From the NCBI GenBank assembly GCA_035353335.1, contig DAOPZJ010000043.1, positions 1-21,539 on the forward strand: 21,539 bases of DNA. The letters run 5' to 3'. The notes beneath the pieces were generated by a model. The model worked only from the letters and a program-made list of their open reading frames with translations, searched no databases and was not told the DNA's origin. This document shows positions 1 through 6,533 of the stretch, piece by piece; the stretch's first letter is position 1, and every line of letters begins with the position of its first letter. Source of the stretch: Oscillospiraceae bacterium (GTDB lineage Bacteria > Bacillota > Clostridia > Oscillospirales > JAKOTC01). The translations under genes and the position numbers were made by a program.

Positions 1-1
1 C

Positions 2-199
2 GACGGTGTCTGTGACATCGGAATGGCATCCCGTGAGCTCAAAGATACCGAACTCGCCGGAGGCCTCACCTCAACCGTCATCGCACTCGACGGCATCGCA
101 GTCATCGTAAATCCCGCGAATACAATTGATAATATGACCAAAGATCAGGTCAAAGGCATCTACACCGGAACCATCCTGAACTGGCAGGACATTGCTTGA
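2..199 (+). CDS. pstS: PstS-like phosphate-binding protein, 3' end (5' part outside window)
   Basis: The frame is open from base 2 and gives 65 residues ending in ...TGTILNWQDIA. Motifs DIGMASRELKD, ALDGIAVIVNPAN and the T-x-x-QVKGIYTG stretch are typical of phosphate-binding PstS proteins, which deliver phosphate to the PstCAB permease outside the membrane. The position directly before pstC supports this. Oddity: in ordinary PstS this stretch lies in the middle of the protein and is followed by the REAGSGTR phosphate-binding segment and the second half of the fold. Here a TGA stops right after NWQDIA. Either the protein carries an extra partial binding module at its C-terminus, which I believe occurs in some clostridial PstS proteins, or the gene is truncated. 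The upstream sequence is needed to decide. Confidence 0.8.
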   Translation, partial: DGVCDIGMASRELKDTELAGGLTSTVIALDGIAVIVNPANTIDNMTKDQVKGIYTGTILNWQDIA

Positions 200-230
200 T
201 AAAGTATCCAAAAATACATCAATGAAGCGA

Positions 231-254
231 GGTTTGAAAAGGAATTTTCAAACC
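231..254. repeat. Perfect 10-bp hairpin upstream of pstC
   Basis: The arms GGTTTGAAAA and TTTTCAAACC pair perfectly around a GGAA loop. It lies between the pstS stop and the pstC ribosome binding site. A near-identical hairpin is found at 10771-10794 between two unrelated genes, so it may be a copy of a short dispersed repeat. It could also stabilise the upstream pstS mRNA, a common role for hairpins between binding-protein and permease genes. Confidence 0.7.
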
Positions 255-281
255 TTGCTGTGAAAGGATCAAAAATCTAAG

Positions 282-1133
282 ATGATTAAATTCAAAGAAG
301 CCGCAATGAAAATAGTATTCCTCCTCTGCGCCTGCTTTGCGATTTTAGCCGTGCTGATGATCTGTCTTTTCTTGTTCGCCAACGGCATCCCGGCGATGAA
401 GGAAATCGGACTTTGGAACTTCCTCTCGGGAACGAAGTGGAAGCCGGAGAACGATATTTACGGGATTCTCCCGATGATCATGGGCAGCATCTATGTCACG
501 GCGGGAGCGCTTGTGATCGGCGTTCCGATTGGAATTCTCACAGCGGTCTTTATGGCTCGGTTCTGTCCGCCTAAACTTCATAAAATCCTGAAACCCGCGG
601 TGGATTTACTTGCCGGAATTCCGTCGGTTGTCTACGGCTTCTTTGGATTGATGGTCATCGTTCCGACAATCAGAAACATGTTTGGAGGAACCGGTTCTTC
701 CATGCTTGCCGCATCGGTCGTGCTCGGCATCATGATTTTGCCCACGATCATCGGCGTCTCAGAGGCGGCAATCCGCGCGGTACCCGAAAGCTATTATGAA
801 GGGTCGCTCGCACTCGGAGCCAGTCATGAACGAAGCGTATTTTTCTCCATGCTGCCGGCGGCGAAATCAGGCGTATCGGCTGCGGTGATTTTGGGCGTAG
901 GACGCGCCATTGGCGAGACGATGGCGGTGGTCATGGTCGCCGGAAATCAACCGATTATGCCGACCGGAATCACAAAGGGGCTGCGGACTCTGACCTCGAA
1001 CATTGTCATCGAGATGGGTTACGCGGCCGATTTGCATTATAACGCTTTGATTGCCACCGGCGTCGTGCTGTTCGTGTTCATCCTGATCATCAATCTGCTG
1101 TTCTCCATTCTGAAAAGGAGGTCAAAACTGTGA
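282..1133 (+). CDS. pstC: Phosphate ABC transporter permease PstC
   Basis: This is one of the two membrane subunits of the Pst high-affinity phosphate importer. The 283-residue protein has about six hydrophobic segments, roughly residues 9-34, 64-91, 106-130, 140-160, 196-215 and 255-277. The cytoplasmic coupling loop that contacts the ATPase is visible as EAAIRAVPESYYEGSLALGA at about 168-187, followed by GVGRAIGETMAV, typical of PstC/PstA. The phrase GILPMIMGSIYVTAGA near residue 61 is characteristic of PstC. The ATG at 282 follows an AAAGGA at 263-268, a somewhat long spacing; an ATG at 306 would drop only the first eight residues. The stop overlaps the pstA start in a GTGA junction, so the two subunits should be made in equal amounts. 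Confidence 0.95.
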   Translation: MIKFKEAAMKIVFLLCACFAILAVLMICLFLFANGIPAMKEIGLWNFLSGTKWKPENDIYGILPMIMGSIYVTAGALVIGVPIGILTAVFMARFCPPKLHKILKPAVDLLAGIPSVVYGFFGLMVIVPTIRNMFGGTGSSMLAASVVLGIMILPTIIGVSEAAIRAVPESYYEGSLALGASHERSVFFSMLPAAKSGVSAAVILGVGRAIGETMAVVMVAGNQPIMPTGITKGLRTLTSNIVIEMGYAADLHYNALIATGVVLFVFILIINLLFSILKRRSKL

Positions 1134-1999
1134 ACGTAACTGAAAAGATCTCCCGATTTGAAAAAGAGCGTAAAAGAGCAAAAGCGCAGTCCGTTTTTTT
1201 AAGAACCATCGTTTACATCGCGGTGATTCTCACCTTATCCGCTCTTGCTTTTGTCATCGCATACATCCTTTTCAAAGGCATACCGAATATCTCACTCGAC
1301 TTGTTTTCGCCCGAATATACTTCTGAAAATGCCTCGGTTGTTCCGGCTATCATCAACACCGTCACGATGACGCTGATATCACTTCTCATTGCGGTTCCGC
1401 TCGGGGTCTTTTCGGCGATCTATCTGGTCGAATACGCAAAACGCGGAAACAAACTCGTCGCATTAGTGCGCACGACCGCAGAAACCCTCTCCGGAATCCC
1501 GTCGATTGTCTACGGCTTGTTCGGATATCTGATGTTCGTGGTCTATTTCGGATGGGGTTACAGTATGCTCGCCGGTGCATTAACGCTGTCGATCATGATT
1601 CTACCGGTGATCATGCGCACCACCGAAGAAGCGCTCAAATCCATCCCCGACACATTTCGCGAGGGCAGCTTCGGCCTGGGTGCAGGAAAACTTCGCACGG
1701 TATTTAAAATCGTACTCCCCTCTGCAATTCCGGGAATTTTAGCCGGCGTCGTGCTCTCGGTCGGCAGAATCGTCGGGGAGACGGCTGCTTTGATCTATAC
1801 CGCGGGTACCGTGGCACAGATCCCCGATACTGTACTGCGGAGCGGGCGGACGCTCTCGGTGCACTTATACGCCCTCTGGAACGAGGGATTGGCTCAGGGA
1901 AAAGCCTATACGTCAGCAGTGGTGCTGTTAATAGTCGTAGTCGGAATCAATGCACTGTCGGCTTTTATCGCGAAGAGATTATCAAGGGAAAAAGTTTGA
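1130..1999 (+). CDS. pstA: Phosphate ABC transporter permease PstA
   Basis: Second membrane subunit of the Pst importer, 289 residues. It starts at a GTG that overlaps the pstC stop and has an excellent AAGGAGG at about 1115-1121, so coupling is clear. A charged N-terminal tail (about 25 residues) precedes the first membrane segment (about 26-50). Further segments follow at about 74-100, 122-143, 149-170, 200-222 and 260-282. The permease loop is EEALKSIPDTFREGSFGLGA, followed by SVGRIVGETAALIYTAG, the PstA counterpart of the GRAIGET motif in PstC. The length is normal for the family. The stop codon lies inside a hairpin that separates it from pstB. Confidence 0.95.
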   Translation: MNVTEKISRFEKERKRAKAQSVFLRTIVYIAVILTLSALAFVIAYILFKGIPNISLDLFSPEYTSENASVVPAIINTVTMTLISLLIAVPLGVFSAIYLVEYAKRGNKLVALVRTTAETLSGIPSIVYGLFGYLMFVVYFGWGYSMLAGALTLSIMILPVIMRTTEEALKSIPDTFREGSFGLGAGKLRTVFKIVLPSAIPGILAGVVLSVGRIVGETAALIYTAGTVAQIPDTVLRSGRTLSVHLYALWNEGLAQGKAYTSAVVLLIVVVGINALSAFIAKRLSREKV

Positions 2000-2021
2000 T
2001 CATCGAGTTTGCAAACTTTTT
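1989..2021. repeat. Inverted repeat spanning the pstA stop, before pstB
   Basis: AAAAAGTTTG (1989-1998) pairs perfectly with CAAACTTTTT (2012-2021) around 13 bases. A second, mutually exclusive palindrome AGTTTGCAAACT lies at 2006-2017. The right arm ends in a run of T, so it resembles a weak intrinsic terminator or attenuator and could lower pstB/phoU expression relative to the permease genes. It is AT-rich, so part of the pairing may be chance. Confidence 0.5.
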
Positions 2022-2044
2022 ATAATAAGGAGAGGTTCATCCGA

Positions 2045-2797
2045 ATGGATAAATTCAATATCGAACAACTAAACTTATATTATGGCAATTTTCAGGCATT
2101 GAAAAATGTCAATCTGCCGATTCTGAGCAAGGAGATCACCGCTTTTATCGGACCTTCCGGCTGCGGCAAGTCGACGCTGCTCAAAACTTTGAACCGGATG
2201 AATGATCTGATCGAGGGCTGCCGAATCGAGGGAAAAGTCGCTCTGGACGGTGAGAATATCTATGACCGGAAAATGGACGTCAATCTGCTCCGAAAGCGGG
2301 TGGGCATGGTGTTTCAAAAACCCAATCCCTTTCCGATGAGCGTCTATGACAATATCGCCTACGGGCCGCGAACCCACAGTATTAAAAACAAAGCGCAGCT
2401 CGACGAAATCGTAGAAAAATCGCTTGTTGACGCGGCTATCTGGGATGAAGTCAAAGACCGTTTGAAAAAGTCGGCGCTGGGTCTATCGGGCGGACAGCAG
2501 CAGCGGCTTTGCATCGCACGGGCGCTCGCGGTTGAACCCGAAGTCCTGTTGATGGATGAACCGACCTCCGCACTCGATCCCATTTCGACCGGAAAAATAG
2601 AAGACCTTGTCAGCGAGCTAAAAAAATGCTATTCTATTATCATCGTGACCCACAATATGCAGCAGGCGACCCGAATTTCTGACAAAACGGTATTTTTCCT
2701 GCTCGGCGAGGTCATTGAATACGGCGACACCGAGACAATGTTCTCTACGCCGAAAAATAAAAAGACCGAGGATTACATCACGGGGAGGTTCGGATAA
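2045..2797 (+). CDS. pstB: Phosphate ABC transporter ATP-binding protein PstB
   Basis: ATPase that powers phosphate import through PstCA. From the ATG at 2045 the protein is 250 residues, the usual PstB length. Motifs in order: Walker A GPSGCGKS (36-43), Q-loop with VFQKPNPFPMSVYDNIAYG (from 89), the PstB-type signature LSGGQQQR (147-154), Walker B VLLMDEPTSALDP (168-179) and the switch histidine in VTHN (H203). The KPNPFPMSI/V-type sequence after the Q-loop is specific for PstB among ABC ATPases. I prefer the ATG at 2045, preceded by AAGGAGAGG (2027-2035), over an in-frame TTG at 2009 that has no ribosome binding site. The stop overlaps the phoU start (TAATG). Confidence 0.96.
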   Translation: MDKFNIEQLNLYYGNFQALKNVNLPILSKEITAFIGPSGCGKSTLLKTLNRMNDLIEGCRIEGKVALDGENIYDRKMDVNLLRKRVGMVFQKPNPFPMSVYDNIAYGPRTHSIKNKAQLDEIVEKSLVDAAIWDEVKDRLKKSALGLSGGQQQRLCIARALAVEPEVLLMDEPTSALDPISTGKIEDLVSELKKCYSIIIVTHNMQQATRISDKTVFFLLGEVIEYGDTETMFSTPKNKKTEDYITGRFG

Positions 2798-3447
2798 TGC
2801 GCAGTAAATTCGATGAACAATTAAAACTTTTAAATAACGATTTAATCGTTATGGGTGCTTTGTGTGAGGACGCAATCGCCTGTTCGGTGAAATCTCTATT
2901 GAATTCCGACTTATCGCTCGCAGAAAACGCCATCAGAATCGAGAAAGAAATCGATCAAAAAGAACGAGACATCGAAGGGCTTTGCCTGAAACTGCTTTTA
3001 CAGCAGCAACCCGTTGCGAGCGACCTGCGGCTGATCTCATCGGCTCTCAAAATGGTGACCGATATGGAACGCATCGGCGACCAAGCAGAAGATATCGCCG
3101 AATTGGTCACCTATACCGACCTGTCAGATTCCAAAAACGACGTCCACTTTGAAGATATGGCCAAAGCTGTAATCAAAATGGTAACCGATAGTATTGATGC
3201 CTTTGTCAAACACGACCTTAAACTCGCGCAGGCAGTCATCGCCTACGACGATGTGATGGACGACCTCTTTTTGAAAATCAAGAATGATTTAATCGAATTG
3301 ATTGCCTGCGATAAAAAGGGCGGTGAAGTGGCACTCGATACGCTGATGATCGCAAAATATCTGGAGCGCATCGGCGACCACGCGACTAATATTGCAGAAT
3401 GGGTGGTCTTTGCGATCACAGGAAAACACGTCGGAGAAGCGGATTAA
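2797..3447 (+). CDS. phoU: Phosphate signalling regulator PhoU
   Basis: PhoU is a cytoplasmic helical protein that links Pst transporter activity to the PhoR sensor and prevents excess phosphate uptake. The 216-residue protein is the normal length and shows the two tandem PhoU repeats, each with its conserved metal-site signature: MERIGDQAEDIAE at about residues 89-101 and LERIGDHATNIAE at about 189-201. The N-terminal FDEQLKLLNNDLIVMG is also typical. The ATG shares a base with the pstB stop (TAATG), so translation is coupled and phoU belongs to the pst operon. Nothing is missing from the conserved motifs. Confidence 0.95.
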   Translation: MRSKFDEQLKLLNNDLIVMGALCEDAIACSVKSLLNSDLSLAENAIRIEKEIDQKERDIEGLCLKLLLQQQPVASDLRLISSALKMVTDMERIGDQAEDIAELVTYTDLSDSKNDVHFEDMAKAVIKMVTDSIDAFVKHDLKLAQAVIAYDDVMDDLFLKIKNDLIELIACDKKGGEVALDTLMIAKYLERIGDHATNIAEWVVFAITGKHVGEAD

Positions 3448-3484
3448 ATTTTCAAATCCTCATCGAAAGGGATGTCTAAATTAA

Positions 3485-4153
3485 ATGATTATTGTTGTCG
3501 AAGATGACCGCGGCATCCGTGAACTGGTCGTCTATACACTCCAAAACACCGGCTTCAAAGCCATGGGCTGCGAGAGTGCTCAGGAACTTTATGCCGCGTT
3601 GAAAACCGAAAAGCCGCAATTGATTTTGCTTGACATTATGCTTCCCGGCGAAGATGGGATTTCGGTTCTCAAACGGCTGCGTCAGAATTCCGCGACCAAA
3701 AAGCTGCCAGTGATCATGCTGACCGCAAAAGGAGCCGAATACGATAAAGTGATCGGTCTTGATTCGGGCGCGGATGACTATATTACAAAGCCGTTCGGCA
3801 TGATGGAGATGATCTCCCGCGTCAAGGCAGTTTTGCGGCGCGCTGAAGAAACTGACGACTTGGTATATTCCGTTCCAAACATTACACTAAACGTCAAGGC
3901 GCATCAGATCACGGTGAACAATGTGCCCATTGAGGTTACGCTTAAAGAATTCGAACTGCTTCGGCTACTGATGAAAAACGCTGGAACCGTTCTGACCCGG
4001 GATATGCTGCTTGAAAACATCTGGGGCTACGGTTTTGACGGCGAGACCCGAACGGTGGACGTACATATTGGCACGCTGCGTTCAAAACTCGGTGTTGCAG
4101 GCGAGATCGTCGAGACCGTGCGTGGGATCGGTTACCGAATCGCAAATGAATAA
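3485..4153 (+). CDS. phoP: PhoP/PhoB-family response regulator (OmpR type)
   Basis: A DNA-binding response regulator of 222 residues. The receiver domain (about 1-115) has the acidic pair D7/D8, the phosphoacceptor D50 in LILLDIMLPGEDG, T80 and K102 in the ITKPF motif. The C-terminal half (about 125-220) is an OmpR-type winged helix with TLKEFELLRLL, the recognition region RTVDVHIGTLRSKLG and the ending VRGIGYRI. Its position between phoU and a PAS-containing sensor kinase identifies it as the phosphate-starvation regulator. It probably activates the pst operon itself, whose promoter lies outside the window. The ribosome binding site is modest (AAAGG at 3466-3470, long spacing). The phoB/phoP naming differs by lineage; the role is the same. 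Confidence 0.9.
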   Translation: MIIVVEDDRGIRELVVYTLQNTGFKAMGCESAQELYAALKTEKPQLILLDIMLPGEDGISVLKRLRQNSATKKLPVIMLTAKGAEYDKVIGLDSGADDYITKPFGMMEMISRVKAVLRRAEETDDLVYSVPNITLNVKAHQITVNNVPIEVTLKEFELLRLLMKNAGTVLTRDMLLENIWGYGFDGETRTVDVHIGTLRSKLGVAGEIVETVRGIGYRIANE

Positions 4154-4184
4154 TATATCTTTTTGTTGAATGCGGGGTGAGACG

Positions 4185-5834
4185 ATGAAGCGGAGAATCT
4201 TTTGGAGTATTTTTTTAACATCCTTTTTATTGCTCGCGCTGACGGTGACCGCCGTCATGGGCGCTGTTTATAATCAATTCACCGATGAACGCAAATCGGA
4301 AATCAAAATCGAGACGGGGTACATTGTTAATGCATATGGCGGAGGTGCTATCGATTATCTCCGGCAGATCGGCAAAGTCAGCCCGAACCGAATCTCTTTG
4401 ATTGCACCCGACGGCAAGGTACTTTATGACAGCTTCGTCGATGCTTCATTGCTTGAAAACCACTCCGACCGCCTCGAGATCATCGCCGCTTTGACAAACG
4501 GCACCGGCGAATCAACAAGGTCATCAGAGACCCTTGAGGAAAAGACCTATTATTACGCCGTGCGGCTGGACGACGAAAATATTTTGCGCATTGCCGCCAC
4601 TTTAAAAAGCATGTCCGCAATCATCTATAACATGGCTGCAATGATCATATCCATCTTGATTATCGGGCTTTTGATTATCATTCTGACCGCAAATTTGTTG
4701 ACCAAGCGCATCGTTGCTCCGATCAACCGGATTAATCCCGAAAATCCGCTCTCGTCCGATGCCTACGAGGAGTTTTCACCGTTGATCGTCAGCATCGACA
4801 AACGCAATAAAAAGATCAATGAACAAATCCAAATGCTCTCCGAAAAACAACGCGAGTTCTCCGAGGTCACCGACGGAATGAGCGAAGCGCTGGTTGTCTT
4901 CGGTGCGGACCGCAAGATTCTCTCAGCCAACCGCAGTGCAAAACGCGTGTTTTTCTCTTATGAGCCCGAAGGGCTTGGATATCTCGAATTCTGCCGCGAT
5001 ATTCCCTATATCCACGCTGTCGAAGAGGCCTTTTTAGGTCGTCCCTCACAACAAAAATTCGAACGCGGCGGTCATATCTACCGATTATCCGCCGATCCCG
5101 TTGGTAAAAGTGACGAATTTGCGGCGGTGCTGTTTGTCACCGATATCACCGACGCCGAACGGGCCGAACAGATGCGCCGTGAATTTTCGGCCAACGTCTC
5201 ACACGAGTTAAAAACCCCGCTGACATCGATTTTGGGCTATGCCGAGATCATGTGCAACGGCGTTGCAAAGACCGAGGACTTTCCGCGCTTTACCAAACAG
5301 ATCTATGACGAAGCAAGACGGCTTCTCTCTTTGATCGAAGATATCATCAAACTCTCCAAACTCGACGAAGGCGGTTTGAAAGAAGAATTCCGAAAAACAG
5401 ACCTCTTTCCGATCTGTGAAAACGTCGTAAATGAACTTGCACAGAAGGCTAAAAATAGCGATGTCAAACTTGAAATACGCGGTGAGCACTTGACGGTGAA
5501 CGGCATCGAAAACACGCTGCATGAGATGATCTATAATCTCTGCGACAACGCGATTATCTATAATAAAAAAGGCGGATTGGTCACAGTCACACTCGAGACA
5601 GTGCAGGGGCACCCCGTGTTAACAGTCAAAGACACCGGCATCGGCATCGCACCGGAGCATCAAAACCGGGTTTTCGAGCGGTTTTACCGCATCGACAAGA
5701 GCCATTCAAAGGCGACCGGCGGAACCGGCCTCGGCCTTTCAATCGTCAAACACGCCGCGCTTCTGCACGGAGCACAGGTCAAACTGACCAGTGCCTTAGG
5801 GCAGGGCACCGAGATTAATGTTGTTTTCCAGTAA
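4185..5834 (+). CDS. phoR: Phosphate sensor histidine kinase PhoR
   Basis: A membrane-bound kinase that phosphorylates the adjacent regulator. From the ATG at 4185 it has 549 residues. It shows a first membrane segment (about 7-28), an extracytoplasmic domain of about 120 residues, a second membrane segment (about 148-172), a PAS domain (about 222-320), and a HisKA domain with the phosphoacceptor H340 in NVSHELKTPLTSI. The ATPase domain follows, with N-box NLCDNAIIYN, DTGIGIAPEHQ, VFERFYRID and GGTGLGLSIVK. An in-frame ATG at 4170 is possible, but GGGGTGA at 4174-4180 sits correctly for 4185. The linker after the second membrane segment has only a short HAMP-like stretch (KRIVAPINRI). The domain order and operon position fit PhoR well. 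Confidence 0.92.
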   Translation: MKRRIFWSIFLTSFLLLALTVTAVMGAVYNQFTDERKSEIKIETGYIVNAYGGGAIDYLRQIGKVSPNRISLIAPDGKVLYDSFVDASLLENHSDRLEIIAALTNGTGESTRSSETLEEKTYYYAVRLDDENILRIAATLKSMSAIIYNMAAMIISILIIGLLIIILTANLLTKRIVAPINRINPENPLSSDAYEEFSPLIVSIDKRNKKINEQIQMLSEKQREFSEVTDGMSEALVVFGADRKILSANRSAKRVFFSYEPEGLGYLEFCRDIPYIHAVEEAFLGRPSQQKFERGGHIYRLSADPVGKSDEFAAVLFVTDITDAERAEQMRREFSANVSHELKTPLTSILGYAEIMCNGVAKTEDFPRFTKQIYDEARRLLSLIEDIIKLSKLDEGGLKEEFRKTDLFPICENVVNELAQKAKNSDVKLEIRGEHLTVNGIENTLHEMIYNLCDNAIIYNKKGGLVTVTLETVQGHPVLTVKDTGIGIAPEHQNRVFERFYRIDKSHSKATGGTGLGLSIVKHAALLHGAQVKLTSALGQGTEINVVFQ

Positions 5835-5855
5835 GTTAAAAATAGAACATAAATC

Positions 5856-5892
5856 AAAATTCCACTCCCATCGCCGGTGGGGGTGGAATTTT
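5856..5892. terminator. Strong bidirectional intrinsic terminator after phoR
   Basis: Arms at 5856-5870 and 5878-5892 pair over 15 bp with one G-U pair around a 7-base loop. The outer part is AAAATTCCAC/GTGGAATTTT, giving a T-run on either strand. It lies 21 bases after the phoR stop and 20 bases past the end of the minus-strand HAD remnant, so it can end transcription from both sides and closes the pst-pho operon. Confidence 0.9.
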
Positions 5893-5912
5893 CAATATAA
5901 TTAGCCCAACTG

Positions 5913-6282
5913 TTAATCGGGGTGGTCAGGCGGAGAAGTATAGCTGACCAAATAACGGTCTTCTGTCGCGACAGCGATATCTCCGACGACCGGGTTCTTT
6001 GTTAAATCCCGGATAATTCCATCCATGATTTGTGCCGGGAGCATTCTTTTTAGATTTCAACTTCGTTATGCATGATAAGACCGCCGCTGTTTAAAATGCA
6101 GATGTCTGGTTTCAAAATATCGCGGACGCGCTTTGAAGCCCATTCCGAGCGCGCGGTAGCAATGGCGGTCAGAATTCCTCGGGCTTTGCATTTTCAAAGA
6201 CTTCAACGGAACGGGGCGAGACCGTTTTATCAGTCCGTAACAGCGTTCTGTCGAGATCACAAACAATCATCCCGACTTTCAT
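5913..6282 (-). pseudogene. Decayed Cof-type HAD hydrolase
   Basis: Reading the minus strand from an ATG at 6282 gives MKVGMIVCDLDRTLLRTDKTVS, whose DLDRTLL is HAD motif I of Cof/YidA-type sugar-phosphate phosphatases. It continues to FENAK, where the frame is lost and would stop after PEEF. One frame over the protein resumes as KARGILTAIATARSEWASKRV (motif II T-A-R region), then ILNSGG and MHNEVEI, ending at TAA. A third frame continues with VVGDIAVATEDRYLVSY to TAA at 5913-5915. The gene thus has two frame changes, and the C-terminal half with motifs III and IV is absent (family length is about 270 residues). The ribosome binding site AAAGGAG (6288-6294) and a plausible promoter remain, so inactivation looks recent. 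Sequencing error could explain the frame changes but not the missing half. Confidence 0.85.
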
Positions 6283-6321
6283 AACTGCTCCTTTACCGGA
6301 AGTGCCTTACTTCTCTGATTT

Positions 6322-6349
6322 ATTATATCTTATTAAACGCCGTTTGCAA
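6322..6349 (-). promoter_or_regulatory. Candidate minus-strand promoter for the HAD remnant
   Basis: On the minus strand TTGCAA (6344-6349) is followed after 16 bp by a perfect TATAAT (6322-6327). It lies 28 bases upstream of the AAAGGAG ribosome binding site of the decayed gene, a fitting position. Box identity only; not tested. Confidence 0.5.
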
Positions 6350-6376
6350 CTATTTGCTATCATTACTTAGTTATAT

Positions 6377-6427
6377 ACCGCTCAGGTGAAAAAATCGACC
6401 GCTCAGTTAATATTATCCATACCTGAG
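6377..6427. promoter_or_regulatory. Three CTCAG/CTGAG boxes at 21-bp spacing, possible operator
   Basis: ACCGCTCAG occurs twice in direct orientation (6377-6385 and 6398-6406), and ACCTGAG at 6421-6427 is the inverse of CTCAGGT at 6381-6387. The five-base cores CTCAG, CTCAG, CTGAG have centres at 6383, 6404 and 6425, exactly 21 bp apart, which is two helical turns. This places all boxes on one DNA face, as expected for a cooperatively binding regulator. They lie just upstream of TGGTATAAT (6434-6442), a possible extended -10. The regulator is unknown, and a chance origin cannot be excluded for such short cores. Confidence 0.4.
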
Positions 6428-6483
6428 TTTTTTTGGTATAATAAAAATTGAATTACCGATTCTTTCAGAAATTAAAATTCGGA

Positions 6484-6512
6484 TTGACGGGATTAACGGA
6501 AAATGATATCAT
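6484..6512 (+). promoter_or_regulatory. Promoter of the TPR-to-PfkB operon
   Basis: TTGACG (6484-6489) and TATCAT (6507-6512) are separated by 17 bp, and TG at 6504-6505 gives an extended -10. This is a near-consensus vegetative sigma promoter. A transcript starting about 7 bases later would carry a short leader that includes GGGAGGA at 6523-6529 directly before the ATG at 6534. A second possible extended -10 (TGGTATAAT, 6434-6442) without a clear -35 lies upstream. Confidence 0.75.
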
Positions 6513-6533
6513 ATAAAAACACGGGAGGATGTT

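Noticed and set aside
2009..2044. Upstream TTG start for pstB adding 12 residues
   Set aside because: It lies within the inverted repeat after pstA and has no ribosome binding site, while the ATG at 2045 has AAGGAGAGG and gives the normal PstB N-terminus.
5208..5612. Minus-strand open frame of 134 residues opposite phoR
   Set aside because: It is antisense to the conserved HisKA and ATPase domains of PhoR, whose codon pattern leaves the opposite strand open.
6072..6284. Plus-strand open frame of 70 residues in the decayed HAD region
   Set aside because: It is the reverse strand of the HAD remnant, which shows recognisable motifs on the minus strand.
6381..6434. CTCAGGT/ACCTGAG followed by seven T as a terminator
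   Set aside because: The loop would be 33 bases and the stem only 7 bp; the 21-bp ladder of boxes and the -10 element that follows fit a regulatory role better.
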